From NCBI GenBank assembly GCA_037176725.1, contig JAZBRS010000020.1, forward strand, positions 57,626,001 to 57,690,000: a stretch of DNA of 64,000 nucleotides, given 5' to 3'. Source of the stretch: Posidonia oceanica. Its lineage: Eukaryota > Streptophyta > Magnoliopsida > Alismatales > Posidoniaceae. Shown in pieces: positions 10,641 to 22,204 of the stretch. The notes beneath the pieces are model-generated. The model was not told the origin of the DNA. It worked only from the letters and a program-made list of their open reading frames with translations, and searched no databases. The first letter of the stretch is position 1. Every line of letters begins with the position of its first letter. Made by a program: the position numbers and the translations under genes.

Positions 10641-13600
10641 GACGAGCAGCCACTGTAGCAACTGCTACCAGCGGCCGGAGGAAGAGGAGGAGGGATGCTG
10701 TGGAGGCGAGGAAGCGTCGGCGGCGTTCACCGGAGCCGGGCGGAGATCGGACAACGTTCGGCGAGCCGTGGTGCTGCCCGGAGATGGCCGGAGAGCTGGA
10801 CAGAGGTCTGCTGGACTTCCGAAGGTCGACCGGACGATCGGCGCGACGGGAGAGGATTCTGAAGGCATCGGCGTGCTCCTGGAGTCCTTGCGGTCCTCGA
10901 GGGATGCTCGAAGTTGAGTTCTGCTGGTTGGAGCGGCGGGACAGAACTGGAGCTTGTCGGAGAAGATGGAGACGCGACGGCGTTGACTTCGGTGCAGAGG
11001 GAGGGAAACCCTATTCTAATGGCCGAAAAAGCAAGAAGGAAGGAAAACTAACCTAGGGGGAAGGAGCAGTACCTGTTTTACTGGCTGAGGAGTTGTCCCG
11101 GCGCGAGCTGGTTCAGTGGATGCCGGCGAGCTTCGTTCGGCTGATGGAGAGGACGTCGACGGCTTGGGAAGGTTGGAATCTTCTCAGTGGAGTCTGCCGG
11201 AGCTTCCTGAACGTCCGGAGCAGAGCTTCGACGACCGGAGAGGGAATCGGCTTCTATGGGTGCTCAGGAGACAGCAGGAGGTGGGGAGAGGTGTTCATTG
11301 CCATCCGGTTCAATTGGAAGATGCTGGCGGCTTGCTGGTTGCTCAGTGGAGGTCTCTGGGTGCTTGGATTGGGTCGTAGATCGTTGGAGAGGGATATTGC
11401 TGAGGTCTGGATTTCTAGACAGAATGGGTTGCAGGTGTTTGAAGTGGATGGCTCCGGCTGTGAGGGGGAAAGAGGCCAAGGCTCTAGTGGGTCGGAGAGG
11501 TGGAGTTCTGGTGAGTTAAGTAAAGAAGTTTGGGAAGGTTCAAGGCTCAGTAGAGATGGGAATTTTTGGAGGAAGAAATGTTGGGTTCTGTAGTGGTTTC
11601 CGGGCGCTCGGGGGGAGGTGCCGGTATGGTTTCGGGCGTGAGATGGAGGGATGTATTGCTGGGATTCTGGGTGAGATTGGGGGACGAATTCGGAGAGGTT
11701 TTGGAGGAGTTTTTGGTTCTGGTTTGCAGTGGGACGAAGGAGAAGGAAAATGCAGACTTTTTCAGAGGAAATGGGGAGAGTTCCCTCTGTTTTCTCCGGC
11801 TGGGGGAGTGCAAAGAAGAAGGTCGGTCTCTGGGCAATGCAAGGGTGTGCGCTCCTCCTCGCTGGGGCTGGTTTCGGATGGTTTTCATCTGCAGGTTCTC
11901 TGGCTGCAATTAATGGCTCTAGCTGGTGGTGGCATGGTGCTTGCAGGTGCACGGGAGGAGGGCGGCGCACGCCGGTCTGACCTGGGCAGAAGGCGTGCGA
12001 GGCGCAAGGACGGTCAGGGAGAAGGACATTGCTGTCGATCCCAGGAAATTGTGGCAGAGAAAAGAAAGAAGACAGAGCAGAGAGGAAGGAGGCGGGAGAG
12101 GAAGAAGAAAGGAGGGGGAAGAGAGCAGGCATGGGCCGGGCTCTGCGCGCGCGGAAATAAAAAGGAAAAAAAGAAAGGAAGGAGGAGAGGGGAGGTAGGC
12201 CGGACTAGGCCCAAGAAAGGAGAAAGAAAAGAAAGAAAGAAAGAAAAAAAAGAAAGGAAGAAAGAAAGGAGGAGGAGAAGGGAGAGAAATAAATTAGATA
12301 AAAATAAAATGAAAATAAAACAAAAATAGGAAAGGTTCTTAGAGTGATTGTGTTTTAAGGTTGGGACCTTGATTAAGTTTTTTAATAATTGTTTTTGATT
12401 AATTAGTTGGGTTTAGAGAGATTTAGTTTTGATTAGGGTTTTTAAAGTTTTGTTTATTTTGATTTGTCTTTGATTTTGATTAAATGTTTGTTAAGTCTTT
12501 TAAGTTGTTTTCTAATTATTTTTTCCTTGTTAAGTACCTGGGATGTTAATTAGGATTTTTTTTAAAGTTTGTTTTAAACTAATTAGAGTGGGTTTTGTAT
12601 TTTTGATTTTGGTCCTCTTTTTTGCTTAAGTCTTTTGGTTTGCTTTTATTTTTGTTTGTTGGGCTCTTTTAATTAATTTCTTTTTTTTTGTTAGGTCTTT
12701 TGTTAAATTTTTAGTTGGTTGTTTCTAGATTCTTGATTGTTTGTTATTATTATTATTTTCCCTTTCTTTTTTAATTAGGTTTTTGAGTTCTTCTTCTTAT
12801 ATTTGTTAGGTTTCTTCTTTTTTTCCTTAATTAGTTGTCTTGGCACCTTTTTAATTGTTTTCTTTTCTTTTTAGGAATTTTTTTCGATTGTCTTTTAGTA
12901 AGGTTCTTACTTTGACTTGTTTTGATTACTTTTTGGTTTTTTCCTTGATTTTACAACATTTTATTTTGGTTGGTTTCGCATTTTTTAGTTGCATTCTTGG
13001 TTTCCCTTTTTTAGTTGGATTTAGTTAGGCTTTTGTTTTTTAATTGTTTGGTTAAGTTTTTAATTATTTCTTCTTAGGATTTTGACTTGTTTCTCTTTTG
13101 TTTTAGAGTTTTAAGGGTTTTCAAAGGTTTTTCAAGGTTTTGCAAGAGAAGAGGAGAGGAAATTAGAAAGGAGAGGAAAAGGAAGAAATGGGGGAATAGA
13201 TGGGAAAGAGAGGAGTTGAAGGAAAATAATTTTTTGAAAACCAAAGAAAATGGTGAAAATAAGATAAAGATAGGAATAAGATTGAGAACAGATGGAAGCA
13301 CATGGGAGGCCCACAGCCAGGCAAAAAAGAGGGAGAAAAGGAGGTGAAAAGGAGGAGGATAATCAGGAGAGAGAGAGGAGAGAGAAAAGAATAATCTAGG
13401 AGAGAGAAAAGGATAATTTGGGCAAAAGGAGGTCTTAGAGGTTTCGAAAAGGGGTGAAATTTGGTGAGTGTGTGGCCTAAGGTCTCTAGTCTTGGTCCTA
13501 GTGTTTTGGTTTGGTTTTGAGAAAGTTTTGGGAAGGGTTTTGAGGTGTAGAAAAAGGGTAGTTTTGCCTAAGTTTTCTAGGGTTTTTAGGAGTGGTTCTG

Positions 13601-13830
13601 GTTTGAGATTTTAAGGGCTCTTTGGTGGGTTTGCTAAGTTGGGAAGGGTGAGTTTTCCTATGGTTTTTGGGTAGTTTCTGGGTTCGGGAAAGGGGCGAAA
13701 TCTTAGGTTGAGTTTGGGCTTGTTTTGAGGGGAAAGGGGAAAGGAATGGTGCGGGTTTGGACCTAGATTTGGGTTCAGAAGCCACCAGAACATTCCAATT
13801 GATTCAGCTTGTCAAAATGGGGTGTCAACA

Positions 13831-13843
13831 GATGCCCCTCCCT
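13831..13843 (-). other. T1 polypurine tract
   Basis: The minus strand reads AGGGAGGGGCATC directly before the 3' LTR, where plus-strand DNA synthesis is primed. The same tract (AGGGAGGGGCATT), preceded by CTCGCTC, precedes the T2 LTR at 52446-52458. Confidence 0.9.
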
Positions 13844-14399
13844 GAGCGAGGTCAAGCGAAGCGAGGCCGCTGCTCAGGGTTGACGAGGCACCCCATCTGA
13901 CTGACGGAAGCAGAGGATTGCTGTCGGCGTAAGCCACTCATTCGGCGGATGCACCGAACGTCGTAGATCGTTGCCGCAATGCAAAGTGCAGGTGCAGATG
14001 GATGAAATGCAATGTATGCAATGCATGCTAATGCGGATGCAATGCAAAAGTTAGTGCCGGAGTTAGTACAGATGGGGGAGCCGAAACAGCACGGATGATA
14101 CCGATGATACCGGGGATGCTTAGACTAACTTGCGACGTTGCGCGACTGGAGAGTTGATGCAACAGGATGCTGAAGGGGGAGCTGCAGCGTGACGCGGAAC
14201 TTGGTGGTAAGTCCAAACCTGCGCAGCAAGGAGGAAAAAAGGCAGCTTGTTCTCGCCCGAGGGAGCCAGCAAGCAAGGCAGTCGGAGCCGCGCAGAAAAG
14301 GGGTAACCAAAACTACAGAGGTGCGACGGGAGAGGGGGACCCTCTCCTGACGTGGAGGGACGCGGGGCTCCGTCTTTTGGAACGAAGTCGCGCGAAGGA

Positions 14400-15325
14400 G
14401 GTGATAAGTTATCGGACTTATCGGTCGGGGGGATGAGTTTCGGATCATCAGCCGAGAGCGATAGTTTACGGTCCTATCAACCGGAAGAGATAGTTTACGG
14501 TCCTATCAACCGGAAGGGTGCAGTTGTGAGTGATAGTTACTGGATATCAGCCGTATAACATGGTTGCAAATGATAGTTTTGGATATCAGCCCAGGATGAG
14601 TTTTGGACCATCAGCCAGAGAATGATAGTTTACGGTCCTATCAACCGGAAAGGGGCAAACCATGAGTGATAGTTACTGGATATCAGCCGTATAACATAAT
14701 TGCAAGTGATAGTTTTGGATATCAGCCCAGGATGAGTTTTGGATCATCAGCCAAAGAATGATAGTTTACGGTCCTATCAACCGAAAGGTGCAATTATGAG
14801 GGATAGTTACTGGATATCAGCTGTATAACGCAAACCCGTGATAGTTTTGGATATCAGCCCAAGATGAGTTTTGGATCATCAGCCAGAGAATGATAGTTTA
14901 CGGTCCTATCAACCGGAAGGGGTGTTTGTGAGTGATAGTTACTGGATATCAGCCGTATAATGCAATTGCGAGTGATAGTTTTGGATATCAGCCCAGGATG
15001 AGTTTTGGATCATCAGCCAGAGAATGATAGTTTACGGTCCTATTAACTGGAAAGAGCAATTGCAAGGGATAGTTACTGGATATCAGCCGTATAACGTAAT
15101 TGCCAGTGATAGTTTTGGATATCAGCCCAGGATGAGTTTTGGATCATCAGCCAAAGAATAATAGTTTACGGTCCTATCAACCGGAAAGGGGCAATTACGA
15201 GTGACAGTTACTGGATGTCAGCCGTATAACACAACTGCGGGATAGTTTTGGATATCAGCCCAGGATGAGTTTTGGATCATCAGCCAGAGAATGATAGTTT
15301 ACGGTCCTATCAACCGGAAAGAGCA
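14400..15325 (-). repeat. T1 hairpin array A (about 134-bp period)
   Basis: Between the 3' ORF and the polypurine tract. About six and a half copies of a unit near 134 bp begin near 14433, 14595, 14731, 14866, 14998, 15135 and 15267. Each contains four short inverted repeats, read on the plus strand: GATGA...TCATC, GATAG...CTATC, GATA...TATC and GATA...TATC, with loops of 8-9 bases. A single unit of the neighbouring array type (GATAAG...CTTATC) sits at about 14401. Confidence 0.85.
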
Positions 15326-15370
15326 GTGATTGATTGCTTGATTGATTGATTCATTGATTGGGAAGGGATT

Positions 15371-16022
15371 GATAAGATATCGGACTTATCGGCAGGCAAA
15401 GAGAAAGGAGTGATAAGATATCGGACTTATCGGCCGGCAGAGAGGGAATAAAGGAATGATAAGATATCGGACTTATCGACCGGCAAAGAGGGAATAAAGG
15501 AATGATAAGATATCGGACTTATCGGCCGGCAAAAGGAAAGGGGTGATAAGATATTGGACTTATCGGCCGGCAAATGAATAAAAGAATAGAATGATAAGAT
15601 ATTGGACTTATCGACCGGCAAAGAGGGGATAAAGGAATGATAAGATATCGGACTTATCGGCAGGCAAAGGGAAAGGAGTGATAAGATATCGGACTTATCG
15701 GCCGACAAAGGAAAAGGGGTGATAAGATATCGAACTTATCGGCCGGCAAAGAGGAAATAAAGGAATGATAAGATATCGGACTTATCGGCCAGCAAAGAGA
15801 AAGGGGTGATAAGATATCGGACTTATCGACCGGCAAATGAATAAAAGAATAGAATGATAAGATATCGGACTTATCGGCCGGCAAAAGGAAAGAGATGATA
15901 AGATATCGGACTTATCGGCCGGCAAAGAGGAAGGAGAAATGATAAGATATTGGACTTATCGACTGGCAAAAGGAAAGAGATGATAAGATATCGGACTTAT
16001 CGGCCGGCAAAGAGGAAGGGGA
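15371..16022 (-). repeat. T1 hairpin array B (15 units, 41-48 bp)
   Basis: Fifteen units with the core GATAAGATATCGGACTTATC (arms GATAAG/CTTATC, eight-base loop) followed by GGCCGGCAAAG and an A/G-rich spacer. Unit lengths fall mainly into 41, 45-46 and 48 bases, and neighbouring types recur in order, so blocks of several units seem to have been duplicated. Changes inside the core are few. Confidence 0.9.
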
Positions 16023-16467
16023 TGATACGGATGAGATACCGCAGGGCATCTGAAAAGATGCCCCTAGTATCAGGATGATACCAGGGGTCAGTCGGAGCGT
16101 CCCTGGCATCGAAAAGCGAAGGATGAACAAAACTGACGTGTTTGTCAAACGAGTAGTTTGGGGGTACTAGCCCGACAGGGACTCAGCTGAGGATGCCTGG
16201 TAGCAGGATTTGACGGCGTGGGTCCGCGGAGGTCCTGGAGTCTGGGTTGATTGCTGAGGACTTTCTTGCATCATGTGGGCAACAAGTCTGGCCAGGGGCC
16301 TCAGGATATGATTGGTAAGGAGCATGGAATGCATTAAGCAGCTTTGAGATGCGAGTAGCCAGCACAAAAAACTTTTGCATTGACAGAACTATCGGTTACA
16401 CGCCTGTGGCAGGCCAGAAAATACAACATGACTTGAAAGGAAACTGGGTAACAGCTGCATAATGGCT

Positions 16468-17670
16468 CTAGCTGGTTCGGGCCTTCTTTGATTCTCCAGA
16501 GTCAGGGAACATGGGACCGCTTGGTGGGATTTCATCGATGGGCCAGAGGTCCTGCACCTCGGTGATGTACTCAGGGGTACACCCTATGCCTCTCGTAGCC
16601 GCGATGTTTGTTGATTGCACTCCATGCTGCATCAGATTGGCTAGTTCCTTCGTTGGGGCAGTTGTACTGAGGGGATATGCTTGAAGGAGCCTAGGTGCTG
16701 TGCTGTCGATAAAGGCGTCCTGCTGGAGACCGAACTGGCGCATGACCCTGATAGGGTGGTATTCCACACCCGCGGTGAATCCTGGTAGTACAACCAGCCG
16801 CATGTCGCGTGTGCTGAAGAAGACAGTGAATGGTTCGGCAATGGAAGGGATGATGCGCCAGATTACTGTGTCGTCTGTCAGTCCTTATAGCCTTTCGTAT
16901 TCTTCCTTGACGCTCTTGACTGTCTTGGCATGGCCGCTGTTGCAGTAGGCCTCGAAAGCATGTACCTGGGGGCACAGAAGGTCTATCTCGGTGTGTGCGG
17001 CTAGCCAGACCTGAATAAGTGCTCCGCAACCATGAAAGTGGCGGCAGCGATGCGAAATGCGGTCCACTCCGCGGTATGTTTCTGCCAGAACAACCGGTGC
17101 CAGGTCTATCTGGCGAGTCACCACAGCGAGTGCTATTTCAGCGATCTCGACGGCCACTGTCGCCTTGCCATGAGTAAAGACCAGTTCGCCTAGGAAACGG
17201 GTAACAAATCCTCGGAGCCACAGTTCATCTCCGAGTTCAGCGCGCTTTTCCACAGTATCATCAAAATATGCTAGGCGAAGTAGGGCCATGGGCCCGCTGG
17301 TGCAGATCAGTCTTTGCTGGCAACTTCGAGTAGAGAGCCCAGTCAGCTGTTTCAGGACCGCAATGTATCCGTCACGCCTCATGAAGATGGGCGGCCCCAA
17401 GATCTTGGAAAAGCCACAAATCCGGCGCACTTCCTCCAGTGTAGGTGTCAGTTCAGTTCTGCCGAAATGGAAGACATGGTGTGCCGATTTCCAGAACCTT
17501 GCGGCAGCGTACAGAAGATGGCGGCTCACTTCTACGTCAGCAGCCTTTAGCAATTTGGTTGGAATGCCCCATAGGCACAGCTTCTCGCAGTCATCTTTGG
17601 TAAGCTTGCCGATCCAATCTCGCAGGATCTCAGAACAGTGTGTCGGGGTCACTAGAGTGGGGAAACCCAT
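16468..17670 (-). pseudogene. T1 additional 3' ORF, plant-mobile-domain/DUF7745-like
   Basis: A 400-codon frame from an ATG at 17668-17670, downstream of integrase, broken by a single TAA at 16885-16887. Visible features: LRDWIGKL near the N terminus, RFWKSAHHVFHF, then ELTPTLEEVRRICGF around residues 73-87, and a mainly helical middle part. The aromatic-rich block followed by PTLEE resembles the plant DUF7745 / plant-mobile-domain proteins often carried by transposable elements. This is from memory of the family and not from a search. No signal peptide or membrane segment is evident. Tat-lineage elements often carry an extra ORF between pol and the 3' LTR, which fits the position. Its function is unknown. 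Confidence 0.55.
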
Positions 17671-18981
17671 TGCGTAGACTGCAGAACGCAGGCAGACAGC
17701 TGTCGCAAAATCTTCAGGTACCTGTTACCAAGATTGTGAATTATCAGATCTCATATAGGCACAAAACCACTGATTGAAAGCAGATTCTGAAGCTGGTAAA
17801 ACAGTTCAATACATCCAACAGTAAACATCCAGATTATGGCAATTAAACACATATAAGCAAAGGGATTCTGTTGGCGCGGCGGGGACTGGCAGGAGTACCG
17901 GGTCATCGCAGTCTAATGATGCCAACACGTGCTGAGTAGGAGTACTGTCTCAGTGCTGGAGCAAGCTTTGCAAAGTGGAATGATTAGAGGGAAGGGAGAT
18001 GATTGGAAATGCGGACGTATGCATGATTTTTGATCGGTGTGGTTTGCCCTCAGCATCGGGAGTGCTTTGGTGCCTGCTGCACTGGAAGGGAGCAGTCCCT
18101 GACTCACTGGACTCTACTCAGACTCCTAACTTGTTGGTGGCACTCCGGGAAAAGGTGTTGGTGATGTTTGGTGGTGGTGTAGAGAGGACGGGCTCTGTGC
18201 CAAACTCTCAAGGACTTACACTCACTCCTACCTCTTCCTTCCCTCTTTATGTAGGTGTGCCGGGCTCTCCTCAATCCTATTTTGGAAACAAGGAGGACCT
18301 GGCCGGAACTTTGACTCTTTTCTGGGGTAGGTGAAAGGCGCGGGATTACCCTGCCTGCCTTCATTTTTGGAGTTGACTTCTGTTCTTCTCCTTTTCCTCT
18401 CCTGTCATTCTCTTTTTTCTTTTCTATCATTCTCTCTTTTTTGTTTTTTTTTCTTTCTTTTCTTCTTTTTTTTTTTTTCAAGCTTGCAGGTTTCCGCTAT
18501 CCCTTCCCTAGAGGAAATGGGTGTTAGGGCCCTTCGGGTACTGACTTTTGGCTCTCTCTTTCTTTCTTTTCTTGCGCATCTAGGCTTAGACATGTATTCC
18601 TTTCTGGCTAACGCCTAGCACTTTTCTAGGAGTGTAAGTCCTTAGGTGTTTGGGCATTTCGCCCGCTCTCACTGAGTAGTGGCTCCCTCACTAGCTAAGA
18701 CATCTAAGTAGTGTCAGGTGAGGTCGGGAGACTCCTTCCGCAGCAGGCAAGCACTTCCAGTTTTCATCACCAGGCGATATGCAATGCATGATTTAAGAGG
18801 ATGACGATGAGGATTGTAAAAGGGATGAGAGAAGGAATGTACGGGAATGCCGTGATGACATAAAGTGCAGGAGATAGGATGAAGTGATGTATGGGGGAGA
18901 TAAGGCGAAAAGAGGTACAAAAACATGCGAGTGGTGGGAGTACGACAGGTGGGATGAAGGATCCGCAATGGTTGCTCCAAG
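17671..18981 (-). other. T1 spacer between integrase and 3' ORF
   Basis: I see no gene. It contains a pyrimidine-rich run at about 18370-18480 (plus strand) and otherwise unremarkable sequence. Just upstream of the 3' ORF the minus strand reads GGTAACAG then GTACCTG, which could include splice signals; this is not supported further. Confidence 0.5.
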
Positions 18982-21287
18982 CTACTGATAGTACTTCTTG
19001 AGGTAGCACAAGTTGACCGGCTCGAACTGCTCGACCTGGTCCATGTCCTCAAGAGTTACCGCGCCGCCTGAGAAGATCTGTTTAACCACGAAGGGGCCAC
19101 GCCAGTTAGGTCGGAATTTACCTTGACTGTCGGGTAAATGAATGGCGCGCAGAACGAGATCCCCTGGCTGGAAGCTTCTGGGCCGGACTTTCCTCAAGAA
19201 CGCTCTAGCCATTCGTTTCTGGTAACAGTGAGCATTATGCATAGCTTGTAGTCATTGCTCATCAATTAGATTCAGTTGGACGCAGCGGTCTTCGACCCAT
19301 TCTGCCTCTTCCAACTCAGCTTCTCGTAGGATCCGTAGTGAAGGGATCTCTACTTCGACGAGTAATACTGCTTCCATGCCGTACACCAGAGAGTACGGGG
19401 TGGCTCCTGTTGAGGTCCAGATCAATGTCCTGTACGCCTAGAGCGCGTAAGGGAGCTTATCATGCCAATCCTTGTGGGTTTCTGCCACTTTCTTCATGAT
19501 TTTGATAATGTTTTTGTTAGCAAACTCCACTGCTCCATTCATCTGTGGTCGATAAGGTGAGGACCTGCGATGCTTGATCTTGAGACTCTGCAGGAACTCC
19601 TCAGTTCTTTTGGCGATGAAGTTCGTGCCATTATCAGAGATGATAGAGTACGGGACCCCGTATCGGGCAACGATATTGTTCCTGATAAACTTTTCTGTTG
19701 CCACCGCGGTGACTGTCTTATAGGAGGCTGCTTCCACCCACTTAATGAAGTAGTCAATCGCTACCATGATGAAGCGATGATCGTTTGAAGCGGCGGGGTG
19801 GATTGCGCCGATGACATCGTTCCCCTAGGTGGAGAAAGGCCATGGCGAGGACATGTTATGTAGTTGATGAGGGGGAGCCTTGATAAAGTTACCATGGACC
19901 TGACAGTTGTGGCATTTACGCACGAACCGGCAGCAATCCGCCTCCATGGTTTGCCAGAAATATCCTTGGAGCATGATCTTCTTGGCTAAGAGGACGCCAT
20001 TCATGTGCGGGCCACAGGTCCCTGCATGCACTTGAAGCATTAGCGTATCAGCCTCCGGCTTGTCCAGGCAGCGTAGTAGCATCTGATTGTACGATCTTCT
20101 GTATAGCTGCCCAGCCCCTAATACATATTTTGACGCCAGACGCGCCAAAGTCCTCTTATCTTCTGCAGTGGTGCCAAGCGGAAGGTTGCCGGATTTCAGG
20201 AATGCTTTAATGTCGTGATACCATGGCCGCTCTTCTGCCGAATCTGCTTCCTCTACGTTCATGCAATGCGCGGGCTCCTCTATGCAGGTAACCGACACAT
20301 CTACCATGCTGTTTTCTGGTATACTGAGCCAAGATGCCAGGGTTGCCAGCGCGTCTGCATACGCATTCTTTGCTCGGTTCATATATGTGAAATTGATGCA
20401 CCTGAACTCTTCTATTAGCCTCAGCAGGCATTCGTGATATGGCACAAGTTTCGGATCCTTTGTCTTCCAGTCGCCATTCACTTGAGAGATTACCAGCATG
20501 GCATCGCCATGCACACGCAACTTCTGTGCCTTGTGCTCGAGGGCAAGTTTCAAACCCAGGATGCACGCTTCATATTCTGCTTCATTGTTTGTGCATGCGA
20601 AAGTCAACTTCCTCGCAAAAGGAATCATCTGCCCCTGAGGCGTGGTCAACACTGCGCCTATGCCTCGACCCTTTTTGTTGACAGCGCCGTCAAAGTATAG
20701 TTGCCATTGCTCTTGCTCCTCAGGATCTCTCTCCTCAGAGTCCTCCATTGCAAAGAGAATGTCGTCGTCAGGGAACTGCGTCTGGAGTGGCTGATATTCA
20801 GGCAAAGGAAAATCAGCAAGGTGATCTGCCATAGCCTGGCCCTTCATAGATCTCTGCGTGACGAAGGTGATGTCGTACTGAGATAACAACACCTGCCATT
20901 TAACACATCTGCCCACCAAAGCCGGCTTTTGGAAGAGAAACTTGATAGGATCATGCCGGCACAAGAGCTGAACTGGGTACGCCATCTTATAATGCCTCAG
21001 TTTCTGTGCGGCCCAGACAAGGGACAAGCAGGTCTTCTCCATTGTGCTGTACCTAGCCTCGCATTCATTAAACTTCTTGCTCAGGTAGTAGATGGCGCGC
21101 TCCTTCCTACCAGATTCATCGTGCTGGCCCAAGACGGCGCCCATGGAATGCTGTGTGGTAGAAATGTAGAGAAGCAAAGGTCTTCCCGGCGTGGGAGGAA
21201 CCAGGACAAGAGGTTTGACCAGAAGTTGCTTGATTTTATCAAATGCGAGCTGGCACTCCTCGTTCCAGTCAATTTGTGCGTTCTTCT
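18982..21287 (-). pseudogene. T1 pol C-terminal part: RNase H, second RNase H, integrase
   Basis: One frame throughout, with in-frame stops at 19825-19827, 19438-19440 and 19252-19254. In the 450-residue first block (from about 21177): RT-linked RNase H (YSTMEKTCLSLVWAA near 43-57); archaeal-type RNase H about 158-285 with acidic residues D163, E199/E201, D225 and D275; integrase zinc finger H384, H391, C422, C425. The DDE core follows in the next block (D5 of AIDYF, D45 of SDNGTNF, E81 of NGAVEFANK). The C-terminal part ends KKYYQ at 18985. The first two stops stand where relatives have Trp and the third where Arg is likely, all explained by C:G to T:A changes. Two RNase H domains in a row mark the Tat/Ogre lineage. 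Confidence 0.92.
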
Positions 21288-22204
21288 TCAGGAGCTTGAA
21301 AATAGGCTCGCAGATGGGCGTAAGCTGTGTAATGAAGTGACTGGCTGTGTAATGAAGTGACTGATATACTGTAAACGCCCAAGTAAGCCTCGAACCTCCT
21401 TCTCGGTTCTAGGGGGTGGTATGTCCACGATGGCTTTTGCTTTCATCGGGTCTACTTCAATCCCCCTTTGGCTAACGATGTAGCCCAGAAGTTTGCCAAA
21501 TGAAACCCCAAACACGCATTTACTGGGGTTGAGTCTCAGTCTGTATTTCCTCAATCGGTCAAAGAGCTTCTTCAGACAAGCATGGTGATCCTCGGGCTCT
21601 TTGGTCTTGGCAATCATGTCGTCTACATAGACCTCCACTTCTTGGTGCATGAGGTCGTGAAAAAGTGTAGTCATGGCCCTCTGATAGGTTGCGCCAGCAT
21701 TCTTCAACCCAAACGGCATAACTTGATAACAAAAGACCCCCCAAGGGGTGATGAATGAAGTCTTTTCCATGTCTTCTTCTGCCATTTTGATCTGATTATA
21801 GCCGGAGAAGCCGTCCATAAAGGATAGCATCTTGTGGCCCGCAGTGTTGTCGACTAGGACATCAATGTGAGGCAATGGGAAGTCGTCCTTGGGGCTCGCC
21901 TTGTTCAGGTCCTGATAGTCGATACATATCCGGATCCAGCCATCCTTCTTGGGCACTGGCACGATGTTCGCAAGCCACTCAGGGTAAAGAACGACTTTCA
22001 GAAAATTGACATCGAGCTGCTTCATTATCTCTTCCTTGATCATGAGCAGCCACTGTGGTCACCATCTTCTCAGCTTCTGCTTTACTGGCTTAGCATCTGG
22101 TTTCAAGGGCAAGTTATGGACCACTATTTCGACATCGAGGCCAACCATATCTTCATAAGTCCAGGCGAAGACATCTGCATATTCTTTCAGGAACGCAATG
22201 AACT
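21288..22204 (-). pseudogene. T1 reverse transcriptase
   Basis: RNA-dependent DNA polymerase. The clear block is 21288-22043: VPVPKKDGWIRICIDYQDLN at residues 28-47, D77 in SFMDGFSGYNQ, VMPFGLKNAGATYQRAM at 108-124, and the catalytic YVDDM at 139-143. Upstream, to about 22204, RT N-terminal sequence can be read in the same gene but is separated by a stop near 22055. The frame is lost at the lower end by the 20-bp duplication at 21325-21364. The catalytic residues themselves are unchanged. Confidence 0.92.
21325..21364. repeat. 20-bp tandem duplication that shifts the T1 pol frame
   Basis: CTGTGTAATGAAGTGACTGG is followed at once by CTGTGTAATGAAGTGACTGA. Twenty is not a multiple of three, so the RT frame above it and the RNase H frame below it no longer join. 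Confidence 0.9.

Larger units (their letters stand above)
7819..13830 (-). repeat. T1 3' LTR (6.0 kb)
   Basis: Starts on the minus strand with TGTTGACACCCCATT and ends with GGATTACTACA. In transcription order it holds: GA/CT-rich and A/T-rich tracts (about 13450-12330), a C-rich gene-like segment (12050-10660), a segment full of AAAATTGCAT words (10640-9700), a 30-bp repeat array (9440-8510) and a U5 end shared with T2. It differs from the 5' LTR by about 75 extra bases near 12120-12195 and small array-length changes. Confidence 0.95.

Noticed and set aside
11254..12329. ORFs of 292 and 257 codons in the C-rich part of the T1 LTR (also 32299-33353)
   Set aside because: They lie inside an LTR, overlap on opposite strands, are Pro/Ser- or Gly/Arg-rich and match no family. 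Being open in both LTR copies only reflects LTR duplication.
15371..16022. Possible CRISPR array
   Set aside because: The spacers are near-identical A/G-rich sequences, not unique ones; there are no cas genes and the DNA is from a plant.
20215..21360. Plus-strand ORFs opposite T1 pol
   Set aside because: Shadows of the pol frame, without start context or known motifs.
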